Assembly: GCA_024225895.1 (NCBI GenBank)
Contig: JAAEMC010000691.1
Coordinates: forward strand, 1 to 6,923
Direction of reading: 5' to 3'
Source of the DNA: Desulfobacteraceae bacterium
GTDB lineage: Bacteria > Desulfobacterota > Desulfobacteria > Desulfobacterales > Desulfobacteraceae
Length of the DNA: 6,923 nucleotides
In this document: positions 1 through 5,876 of the stretch, piece after piece
Layout of the letters: the number at the start of each line of letters is the position of its first letter
Position numbering within the stretch: the first letter of the stretch is position 1
The notes under the pieces: model-generated
Database searches by the model: none
What the model was told of the DNA's origin: nothing
Seen by the model: only the letters and a program-made list of their open reading frames with translations
Made by a program: the position numbers and the translations under genes

Positions 1-174
1 CTGGAAAAAGAGAAAAAAGAAGAAGAGCAGAAAAAGAAGAAGGAAGAGCAAAAGGCGGCTGACGAAAAACAAAATACAGGTGAGCCAACGGGTGAAATAA
101 AAGGTGTCACAAAAGAAAACCCAGCCAAGAATGAAATCACTGAAAAGCAAGCACCGGTTGACAAAACGGAATGA
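1..174 (+). CDS. C-terminal tail of an unidentified Lys/Glu-rich protein (5' end outside window)
   Basis: An open frame enters from the left edge and ends with TGA at 172-174, giving the last 57 residues of a protein. The first ~24 residues are almost entirely Lys, Glu, Gln and Ala (KEKKEEEQKKKKEEQ-like), a composition typical of a charged helix or coiled coil. The rest is polar and rich in Lys, Glu, Thr and Pro and looks disordered. No domain is visible, so no function can be given. Such tails often follow a membrane or structural domain, but that domain would lie upstream. The stop overlaps the start of the following GTPase gene (ATGA, 171-174), so the two are probably co-transcribed and translationally coupled. 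Codon pattern and the overlap support a real reading frame. Confidence 0.7.
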   Translation: MEKEKKEEEQKKKKEEQKAADEKQNTGEPTGEIKGVTKENPAKNEITEKQAPVDKTE

Positions 175-1136
175 AAACCAAAATTTTTATTATTACAGGG
201 TTTCTCGGGGCCGGCAAAACAACCCTGATAAAAAGAATTTTAAAATTTTCCAATGATTTGTCCAAAACCATTGTCCTGGTCAATGAATTCGGTAAAGTCG
301 GAATCGACAAGTCGTTGATAAAAGCTACAGCCGCAGCCGATATTGTTGAACTCAGCAGTGGCTGTATCTGTTGCTCATTGAAAACAGACATGATTCAAAC
401 CCTTCAGGTTTTACGGCAACAATACACTCCTGAGCGCCTTATTATTGAAGCAACCGGTGTGGCCGATCCCCTTGCCATTATTGAATCTTTAAATAACAAG
501 ATGCTCTCACCCCATTTTGAGCTTGAAAAAACAATAACTATTGTGGACAGCAGCTTTTGGGAAGCAAGGCAAGCATTTGGAACTGTTTTTAAAAGCCAGC
601 TTAACCAGGCAGATATCATTCTTTTCAACAAGGTTGACACCCTTGATAAATTGGATGTCCCTGTCATTTTAAAAGAAATTTGCAAGGAATCTAAAAAGGG
701 CCTGGTGATCCCTACCCTTCATTGTAATATTGATCCGGATATTTTTTGGTCTCTACTACCCCCGGAAAGCACGGGCATGGCGGGAAGTCCCCTCTTCCAA
801 ACCTATGATCCTGAAATGGATTTTTATTCTCCCATAAACAGCTCCGCCACAACAACGGCAAAGGAAGCAGGGTTCATCACATTTTCGTTCAAAACAACAA
901 GGCATCTGGATAAAGCTTTGTTCGTGGAATTCCTTAATACACTCCCCCTGGAATTGTTCAGGATAAAAGGGCTGGTAAGATTTGCCGACAGGACGGAAAT
1001 GCTCAATTTTGTGGGCGGAAAAAGCCAGTTCCAAAAGTGGACTGACAATGGCTCCACCTGCCTTGCTTTTATAGGGTGGGATGTGGTAGAGGACCGGATA
1101 CTAAAAAAATTGAACACATGTATTGTCAACGCATAA
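171..1136 (+). CDS. COG0523 (CobW/P47K family) G3E GTPase, putative metallochaperone
   Basis: This 321-residue protein has the full set of G3E GTPase motifs. Walker A GFLGAGKT is at residues 10-17, VNEFG at 37-41, the family's metal-binding CxCC motif (CICC) at 65-68, EATGVADP at 93-100 and the guanine-specificity NKVD at 153-156. A CobW C-terminal domain fills about residues 230-320. COG0523 proteins are cytosolic GTPases that bind metals through the CxCC motif, often Zn, Co or Fe, and deliver them to client enzymes or help in metal homeostasis. There is no His-rich tail that would point to a particular metal. The ATG overlaps the upstream stop by 4 nt and has no strong Shine-Dalgarno, so coupled translation is likely. 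The DUF39-ferredoxin gene starts 28 nt after its stop, making that iron-sulfur protein a plausible client (inference). CobW-type cobalt function is not shown, although corrinoid genes lie about 5 kb away. Confidence 0.93.
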   Translation: MKTKIFIITGFLGAGKTTLIKRILKFSNDLSKTIVLVNEFGKVGIDKSLIKATAAADIVELSSGCICCSLKTDMIQTLQVLRQQYTPERLIIEATGVADPLAIIESLNNKMLSPHFELEKTITIVDSSFWEARQAFGTVFKSQLNQADIILFNKVDTLDKLDVPVILKEICKESKKGLVIPTLHCNIDPDIFWSLLPPESTGMAGSPLFQTYDPEMDFYSPINSSATTTAKEAGFITFSFKTTRHLDKALFVEFLNTLPLELFRIKGLVRFADRTEMLNFVGGKSQFQKWTDNGSTCLAFIGWDVVEDRILKKLNTCIVNA

Positions 1137-1156
1137 TTATAATGAATTTTAGTTTT

Positions 1157-1162
1157 AGGTGA
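1157..1162 (+). promoter_or_regulatory. Ribosome binding site deciding the DUF39 start
   Basis: AGGTGA matches the 3' half of the full anti-Shine-Dalgarno pairing (GGAGGTGA) and sits just ahead of ATG at 1165, the usual register for this part of the match. An in-frame GTG at 1159 lies inside the site and would leave no room for ribosome binding, so ATG 1165 is preferred. Confidence 0.6.
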
Positions 1163-1164
1163 TA

Positions 1165-2472
1165 ATGGCTGAATCAACCACCCAGAGAACAATTTCGAAA
1201 ATCCAGGAAAAAATTGACCGCGGAGAAGTGGTTATCTTAACCGCCCAGGAAATCTGCGACCGGGTCCGAAACGACGAAACCATTGAACTGCGTGATGTAG
1301 ACGTCGTTACCACCGCCACAAGTGCCCTGATGAGCGGCACCTATGCAGTGCTTTCTTTTAAGGTGGCGGAACCCGATACATTTACCAAGGCTGAAAAGGT
1401 ATGGATTAACACGGTACCTGCCCAGGTGGGCCCCTGCCCCAATGAAAGGATCGGCATACTTGATCTGATCATCCTGGGAACAGAACAGAGTAAAATTGAT
1501 CCCGGATATGGTGCGGGAGATCTGTTCAGGGACCTTGTCCTGGGCAAAGAGGTCCAGGTAGAGATCCAGACGGATGACGGACAAAATTTAACCGCCACCA
1601 CCACGCTCAAAGAAATTCCCCATGCCATGCTCCACGCCTCAAGAAATGCATTTAAAAATTATCTGGCCTTTGTCAATCCCGGGAAAAAGGAAGTGACCAC
1701 CATATTCCATTCGGACAAAATGAAAGGCAATTATGAAGAAATGACCTTTTGCGGCTGTGGTGAATTAAACCCCATAGAGAATGATCCTGAACTGAAAACC
1801 ATCGGCATCGGCACCAAGGTTTTGATCAATGGTGCCCAAGGTTTTGTAACAGGGCTCGGTACCCGCAGCAGTGTTGACAAACCCAACCTGACCGGGATTG
1901 CCGACATGCACCAGATGGACCCGGAATTTATGGGAGGATTCTCAACCGGGCATGGACCGGATATTATCACGACCTGGGCAGTGGCCATTCCCGTTCTTGA
2001 CAGACAGATGTTAACCCATATCTTGAAAACCGATGAACAGATCCCTTTAAAGGTGGTTGATGTACACAGCCGTATACCAATATCCGAGGTGACTTACGGG
2101 GATGTCTGGAATAACACCAATCATGAGGTCAAATTTAACAAGAAAGCATGCAAAAAATGTGATGCCTGCCATGTGGAGGGTATCTGTCCTGTAAAGGCGG
2201 TTCACTCAGACCCGGATACGGGTGTGCAGTTTGACAGGCCCAGATGTTTTAACTGCGGTCTTTGTGTCTCAAGATGCAAAGGGGAGTCTTTTTCTGCTGA
2301 CCTGGGCAGTATAGAACTTGAAGGTGTAGACCATAAAGTACCGGTCACTTTACGGCAGTCTGACCGTGTGGCGGCTCTCAAGGCCGCCCGGAATCTTAAA
2401 AAACAGATCCAAAAAGGCCAATTTAAAATAACAGCACCTGTCGGGAAAATCAGTTTTCCAGACAGGTCTTAA
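1165..2472 (+). CDS. DUF39/HcyBio protein fused to a 2x[4Fe-4S] ferredoxin domain (methanogenesis marker 16-like)
   Basis: The 435-residue product has an N-terminal DUF39/HcyBio domain (about 1-320). Recognisable pieces are the opening TISKIQEKI, VVTTATSALMSGT near 48-60, GPCPNERIG near 89-97, and FCGCGELNPIENDP at 195-208 followed by a GTKVLINGAQGFVTG stretch. The C-terminal part carries two cluster motifs: C329-x2-C332-x2-C335-x5-C341-P and C361-x2-C364-x2-C367-x3-C371. DUF39 proteins with a partner ferredoxin are known to take part in making homocysteine from aspartate semialdehyde in methanogens and Desulfovibrio. The version with the ferredoxin in the same chain matches my memory of the methanogenesis marker 16 family, whose exact reaction is unsettled. 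The protein is cytosolic, with no signal peptide or membrane segment. It follows the G3E GTPase gene by 28 nt and is likely in its operon. An in-frame GTG at 1159 is the alternative start. The last 23 bp overlap the convergent decarboxylase remnant. Confidence 0.88.
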   Translation: MAESTTQRTISKIQEKIDRGEVVILTAQEICDRVRNDETIELRDVDVVTTATSALMSGTYAVLSFKVAEPDTFTKAEKVWINTVPAQVGPCPNERIGILDLIILGTEQSKIDPGYGAGDLFRDLVLGKEVQVEIQTDDGQNLTATTTLKEIPHAMLHASRNAFKNYLAFVNPGKKEVTTIFHSDKMKGNYEEMTFCGCGELNPIENDPELKTIGIGTKVLINGAQGFVTGLGTRSSVDKPNLTGIADMHQMDPEFMGGFSTGHGPDIITTWAVAIPVLDRQMLTHILKTDEQIPLKVVDVHSRIPISEVTYGDVWNNTNHEVKFNKKACKKCDACHVEGICPVKAVHSDPDTGVQFDRPRCFNCGLCVSRCKGESFSADLGSIELEGVDHKVPVTLRQSDRVAALKAARNLKKQIQKGQFKITAPVGKISFPDRS

Positions 2473-2767
2473 ACCTCTTTGTAATATCTTGGGGTTTCAA
2501 GGGGATGTTGGGACAGGATGAATTTCCCGGTTTTATGACAACATGAATAAATGATAATTTACCCTGGTGTTCAAAGTCCTGGACAACCTCTTTTAACTGT
2601 TGATTCCCATGAACCCTGGCCGTATTTTCAAATCCGCAGCTTCTGGCCAGCAACTCCAGATCCAGTTTCTTTTGTGTATAGGTTTTCTGGGAATCAATCC
2701 CCTCTTTATAAAATCCCCTGAAGCTTGCAAGGATTGGAATGGGAATGGTTGATAACAGGCTGTTCAT
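2450..2767 (-). pseudogene. Remnant of a sulfopyruvate/phosphonopyruvate decarboxylase beta-type ThDP gene
   Basis: A 105-codon frame on the minus strand encodes only the C-terminal part of a ThDP-dependent decarboxylase of the ComE/Ppd type. Diagnostic stretches are DSQKTYTQKKLDLELLARSC, ENTARVHG and the ending LSFIHVVIKPGNSS...CPNIPLKPQDITKRF. These correspond, from memory of the family, to the SQKTYT, (S)FIHVKVKPGN and PNIPLSP-EI-ERF blocks. The catalytic core and the rest of the ThDP-binding region are missing. Residues 1-9 (MNSLLSTIP) look like a worn form of the MNLGSLSTI block that follows the GDGS ThDP motif. The region between it and SQKTYT is shortened and altered. In the same frame just upstream the DNA reads Ala-Gly-Ser-stop, as if the GDGS motif had decayed into TGA (2768-2770). 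The normal length is about 180-190 residues for ComE alone and about 380 for fused forms, so this is a truncated, probably inactive copy. A short expressed protein cannot be excluded. Confidence 0.68.
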
Positions 2768-2793
2768 TCAGGAGCCGGCTGTACAGATACCTG

Positions 2794-3459
2794 TCACATT
2801 TGAATATCAATGACCCCAAGATGGATGGCATATTGGATTAATTTTGAGATATTGTCCATTTTAAGTTTTTCCATAATATTGGAACGATGGGACTTCACGG
2901 TACTGGGGCTCAGGCATAGCATATCTGCAATTTCTTTAGTGGGATATCCTTCGACCAGCATTTGAAAGACTTCTCTCTCCCTGTTGGTCAGGGTGTTGTA
3001 TAATTCTTCCTGGGAAGTCTTCTGGTTCATGCCGACATAATCCTCAATAACCTGGTTGGAAATAGACGGACTCAAGTAAATTTCTCCTTTGACAGCCGAT
3101 AAAATAGCCTTAATGATATCACTGCTGACAGAATTTTTGAGCAAATAGCCTGAGACACCAATGCTTAAAAGTTCCCTTATATACCGGTTATGGTCATGCA
3201 TGGAAAGGATAACCACCTTGGTCTCCAGGGCAGACCGCTTGATCTGCCTGGCAGCTTCGATACCGTTTAACACCGGCATGGCAATATCCATGATGACAAC
3301 GTCAGGCTTTAGCTCCTGGACTTTCTTGACAGCCTCCCGGCCATCCATGGCTTCTCCGATGATTTTCAGACACTCTTCTTCCTCTAAAAGTTTTCTTAGG
3401 CCCTGGCGGACAATGGTATGATCATCTGCAATAATAATTTTAATGGGTTTATGTTTCAT
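2794..3459 (-). CDS. NarL/FixJ-family response regulator (REC + LuxR-type HTH)
   Basis: This 221-residue protein is a standard two-domain transcriptional regulator. The receiver domain (about 6-122) has the acidic pair D12-D13, the phospho-acceptor D58 in VVIMDIAMP, the switch residue S86 and the conserved K108. The C-terminal LuxR/GerE helix-turn-helix (about 155-215) reads LTNREREVFQMLVEG, then TKEIADMLCLSPSTVKSHRSNI. Phosphorylation by the adjacent kinase would be expected to drive dimerisation and DNA binding. The start has a good Shine-Dalgarno (AGGAG at 3464-3468, 4 nt before ATG) and lies within the 3' end of the kinase gene (11-bp overlap), so the pair is co-transcribed. Target genes cannot be read from the sequence. 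The direct repeats in the intergenic region upstream of the kinase are candidate sites for autoregulation or for control of the divergent corrinoid genes (inference). Confidence 0.96.
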   Translation of the reverse strand: MKHKPIKIIIADDHTIVRQGLRKLLEEEECLKIIGEAMDGREAVKKVQELKPDVVIMDIAMPVLNGIEAARQIKRSALETKVVILSMHDHNRYIRELLSIGVSGYLLKNSVSSDIIKAILSAVKGEIYLSPSISNQVIEDYVGMNQKTSQEELYNTLTNREREVFQMLVEGYPTKEIADMLCLSPSTVKSHRSNIMEKLKMDNISKLIQYAIHLGVIDIQM

Positions 3460-5437
3460 AAATCTCCTGTAAAAAATTTCTATGTTCCATCATCATTGGC
3501 CGTCCGCCGTTCTTAATGGGGATTTCAATTCTGATACGGGTCCCTGCACCATTTTTGCTTCGAAGAAAAAACTTGCCGCCAAGGATAGCGGTTCTTTCCT
3601 TCATGGAGAGAAGTCCCAGTGAAGGTCTTTCAGGGTTGCTTTCATCCGGGTCAAACCCGACACCATCGTCTTCTGCAATAAAAATAATTGACGGAAATCC
3701 CCGGATGATGGAGAGGTTAAAAAATGTAGCCTTGGCATATTTGATAGTGTTGGACAATGCTTCTTGAGAAAACCGGTAGAGCACCGTCTCTATGTCCGGG
3801 TTAATCCGGCCGGTGAACCCGATCATTTTAAAATTAATTTTCAAGTGATTTTGCTTGGCTCTCTCAGTCAAATAAGAATCCAGGGCAGGCTCAAGGCCCA
3901 AGTCCGTCAAGAGTGCCGGATGCAGCAGGTGGGAAATCCGTCTCATTTCCTGGTATGTGTGGTTAACCTGAACCTTAATGTTGCTGATGATGTTTTTCAT
4001 AACCGGATCATCAGACGGCATGATTTTCTCGACCGCTTCCAGGTTAAAATTTATCCCTATCAGCGCTGACCCGGTTTCATCATGGAGTTCGCGGGAAATC
4101 CGTTTACACTCAATTTCCTGGGAACGGAAAAGCTTTGCAGCAAGACGCTTGAGTTCTTCCCGGTGTTTTCGAACGGTCCATATCAGTTTGATATTGGCAA
4201 TGGAACCGCCGACAAAGTTCCCTAATGAACCCAGAAGATGAAAATCTTCCAGAGCAAGATCATTGGTTTCCTCCACAGGAAAGGCCATGAAGCCTGAAGG
4301 ACGTTCTTTTTCTGTAATCAGAAAACAAGAAAGTTTGATTGACCGTCCTTGGTCAGAGCTGTTCAGGATGATTTTAAATGACGGGAAAATAGATTTGGGT
4401 GTCAGGCGGTTATCTTTGTCTAAGAAAAATTCCATGAGCTGGGTATCGCAAAAAAGCGGATTGACCGGAGGGATGTTAATCTCTTTGGGTAGCCCCTTCT
4501 GGGTTTGAAGTTCAAATGCCGCTTTGTCATGGTTGATAAGAAAAATGGCTCCCATGCTGAAATTCAGTAGTTTCATGGTCTCATTTAAGGCACTGGCAAG
4601 CACATCCCCTAAGTTCTGGGAACTATTTATGGTCAGTGCCACCGTGTTGAGCAAAAGAAGTTCCTGATGATGTTTATAAAGTCTGCGAAAGGAATCCATC
4701 CGGGCGGTAATATCTTTTGCAATGCCTTCGTAACCAATAATTTTTCCATTGTCACTTAAAAAAACATTGGCACTCAGGCAACCGTGGAGCCGCGTGCCGT
4801 CTTTCTTTTTAAAACCGACTTCAAAATCCTGGATAAACCCGTTTAGGTCAATCTGTTTTTTACACACGTGCCAGTGGATGGGATCAATAAAAATTCGTTC
4901 AACATCACTCAACAAAAAGAGTTCTTCCTTATCCCTGTAATCAAGCAAATCAACCATGGCCTGGTTGATATCTAAAAAGCGGCCTTCTTTGGATAGGATA
5001 AAAATCATATCCTTTGTATTTTCAAAAAGACGTTCGTATTTGAATTCGGAATATTTTAGATTGTCTTCAAGATTTTTGATCTGGGAAATATCCTTAAAAA
5101 TTTCCACCACACCAAATAAAAGTCCGTCAGAATCAATAAGAATGTTTCGGGTGCATTCAATGGATACTTTTGTACCCTTTTTATGCGTAATTACAAGTTC
5201 GCGTTTGTAATTGGTTTTCTGGGTAATATTCTGCTTGCTGAACGGGCAGTCGGTATGGCAGGATTCGCTTTTCATGATATCCCTGCATTTCATACCCTTG
5301 GCTTCAAGGCTTGAGTACCCTGTCACCTTTGATGCCACGTTATTGAAATAATTGACCCTGCCATTGGCATCCATAATCATGAATGCATCTGAGAGATTGT
5401 TTAAAATTGCGGCAACGCTCTTATTGTGCAGATCCAT
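3449..5437 (-). CDS. Soluble PAS-PAS-GAF sensor histidine kinase (HisKA_3/NarL-type)
   Basis: This 662-residue kinase has no membrane segment and should be cytosolic. The first PAS domain (about 8-118) carries three cysteines (C51, C60, C64, in KCRDIM...SC...DCPF). A second PAS domain spans about 130-247 and a GAF-like domain about 255-418. The HisKA_3 dimerisation domain has phospho-acceptor H452 in SRELHDETGSAL and the family block HPALLTDLGLEPAL (506-519). The HATPase domain has N563 in QEALSNTIKYA, the EDDGVGFD box at 589-596, LGLLSMKERTAILGG at 607-621 and GAGTRIRIEIP at 630-640. It would phosphorylate the response regulator encoded immediately downstream. The signal is not visible; the PAS cysteines make a redox or metal input possible. 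The HDxxxQ phosphatase motif of this family reads HDETGS, with Ser457 in place of Gln. The only plausible ATG (5435-5437) has a weak Shine-Dalgarno, and the upstream ATG on this strand runs straight into TGA. Confidence 0.95.
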   Translation of the reverse strand: MDLHNKSVAAILNNLSDAFMIMDANGRVNYFNNVASKVTGYSSLEAKGMKCRDIMKSESCHTDCPFSKQNITQKTNYKRELVITHKKGTKVSIECTRNILIDSDGLLFGVVEIFKDISQIKNLEDNLKYSEFKYERLFENTKDMIFILSKEGRFLDINQAMVDLLDYRDKEELFLLSDVERIFIDPIHWHVCKKQIDLNGFIQDFEVGFKKKDGTRLHGCLSANVFLSDNGKIIGYEGIAKDITARMDSFRRLYKHHQELLLLNTVALTINSSQNLGDVLASALNETMKLLNFSMGAIFLINHDKAAFELQTQKGLPKEINIPPVNPLFCDTQLMEFFLDKDNRLTPKSIFPSFKIILNSSDQGRSIKLSCFLITEKERPSGFMAFPVEETNDLALEDFHLLGSLGNFVGGSIANIKLIWTVRKHREELKRLAAKLFRSQEIECKRISRELHDETGSALIGINFNLEAVEKIMPSDDPVMKNIISNIKVQVNHTYQEMRRISHLLHPALLTDLGLEPALDSYLTERAKQNHLKINFKMIGFTGRINPDIETVLYRFSQEALSNTIKYAKATFFNLSIIRGFPSIIFIAEDDGVGFDPDESNPERPSLGLLSMKERTAILGGKFFLRSKNGAGTRIRIEIPIKNGGRPMMMEHRNFLQEIYET

Positions 5438-5615
5438 TTTTCAATTCATTCCATTTGCTTGAGTCAAAGATTTTAACCTCCAATGACCACGTATTTTGAT
5501 ACCTTCATTCATTTTTTTTACCACGTAAGCCAACCCTAATCCTTCATAAGATTAAATGTCAAGGGAATCAATTTTAAAAAAAAAGACCACATAGCCGCTC
5601 GGAGAAATCTAAAAT

Positions 5616-5649
5616 AAATAGTCTTTTTTACATCGGCAAATAGTCTTTT
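5616..5649. repeat. 12-bp direct repeat AAATAGTCTTTT, 22-bp spacing
   Basis: Two exact copies of AAATAGTCTTTT occupy 5616-5627 and 5638-5649. Their 22-bp centre-to-centre spacing is about two helical turns, so a dimeric regulator could bind both on one DNA face. The second copy is followed by CGGCTATTT, giving a small AAATAG...CTATTT inverted repeat (5638-5658). The position between divergent transcription units fits an operator, possibly of the neighbouring response regulator. That assignment is inference. Confidence 0.45.
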
Positions 5650-5684
5650 CGGCTATTTACTCAGCAGGCTTTTACAAATTATTC

Positions 5685-5823
5685 TAAAATTTAATTGTAA
5701 GGAACTATGTGATGTTTTATAGACGCACCATGGTAAGGAACTTAACTCATATGAAAAGACCCATTGTTGTGTTACCTGCAGTTCATTGTTTTTCTCTGAT
5801 TGTTGCTTCCTTACAAAATTTTA
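5685..5823. repeat. Imperfect long-range inverted repeat with an extra internal copy of one arm
   Basis: The left arm (5685-5704) is TAAAATTT-AAT-TGTAAGGAA. The right arm (5807-5823), read on the minus strand, is TAAAATTT-TGTAAGGAA. The two are therefore identical apart from a 3-nt insertion, and enclose 102 nt. A second left-type copy, GTAAGGAACT, lies inside at 5733-5742 and is a 10-bp exact direct repeat of 5697-5706. As RNA, the right arm could pair with the outer copy (17 bp with a bulge) or with the inner copy (8 bp). It could instead be the ends of a small non-autonomous element, but no clear target-site duplication flanks it. Confidence 0.5.
5734..5739 (+). promoter_or_regulatory. Shine-Dalgarno candidate of the small leader ORF
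   Basis: TAAGGA matches the anti-Shine-Dalgarno start (TAAGGAGG) and lies 11 nt before ATG 5751. It sits within the second GTAAGGAA copy and is exactly complementary to 5808-5813 further down the same transcript, so it could be masked by RNA pairing. Confidence 0.35.
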
Positions 5824-5876
5824 AACAGGGTAGGTACAATTTATATGGATCTATGAAAAAAGTGATTACACAATGA
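5751..5876 (+). CDS. Possible 41-residue leader/small protein overlapping the cbiL start
   Basis: A 41-codon ORF starts at ATG 5751 and stops at TGA 5874-5876, overlapping the cbiL ATG by 4 nt (ATGA), the classic arrangement for translational coupling. A TAAGGA ribosome binding site stands 11 nt upstream, whereas cbiL itself has only a weak site (AAGTGA), so reading this ORF could supply ribosomes to cbiL. The product begins MKRPIVVLPAVHCFSLIVAS, a mildly hydrophobic stretch after two basic residues, and ends with a polar GSMKKVITQ tail. It is too short for a firm signal-peptide or membrane call. I recognise no family. The opening MKRPIVV faintly recalls the start of CbiK-type cobaltochelatases, but nothing else of that enzyme is present. 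A shorter in-frame ATG (5853) would give only seven codons. It may be a regulatory leader peptide, a small protein, or chance. Confidence 0.35.
   Translation: MKRPIVVLPAVHCFSLIVASLQNFKQGRYNLYGSMKKVITQ

Larger units (their letters stand above)
5438..5750. other. Divergent intergenic region between the kinase gene and the corrinoid genes
   Basis: This AT-rich stretch should hold the divergent control signals. On the minus strand a perfect TTGACA (-35-like, 5557-5562) faces the kinase gene, but no convincing -10 lies 16-18 nt further, so the promoter is not assigned. ACCACGTA occurs twice (5486-5493 and 5520-5527) in the stretch upstream of the kinase. GTCTTTT occurs at 5621-5627 and 5643-5649, and inverted (AAAAGAC) at 5581-5587 and 5754-5760. 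ATAGCCG at 5591-5597 is inverted at 5650-5656. I see no tRNA, no terminator with a T-tract and no cobalamin riboswitch core. Confidence 0.5.

Noticed and set aside
1159..1161. GTG as the start of the DUF39 gene
   Set aside because: It lies inside the AGGTGA ribosome site; ATG at 1165 has proper spacing and adds no loss of family sequence.
2473..2510. Intrinsic terminator after the DUF39 gene
   Set aside because: Only 4-5 bp stems (AAACC/GGTTT, CTTG/CAAG) without a T-tract are visible.
3161..5210. Several plus-strand open frames of 60-100 codons under the kinase and regulator genes
   Set aside because: They are antisense shadows of strongly supported genes and carry no recognisable domains.
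5671..5690. TTTACA and TAAAAT as a promoter pair for the corrinoid genes
   Set aside because: Each hexamer is close to consensus but they are only 8 nt apart, too close for sigma-70.
5660..5820. Minus-strand open frame of about 50 codons across the inverted repeat
   Set aside because: It has no ATG/GTG start with a ribosome site and no recognisable family; it looks like a chance opening in AT-rich DNA.
5835..5840. TACAAT as a -10 box for cbiL
   Set aside because: It is one mismatch from TATAAT, but the -35 position (TTACAA, 5811-5816) is poor and the site lies inside the small ORF.
5438..5872. Cobalamin riboswitch upstream of cbiL
   Set aside because: I looked for the B12 box and the GCCACTG core; only a lone CCTGC (5775-5779) resembles part of it, so it is not called.
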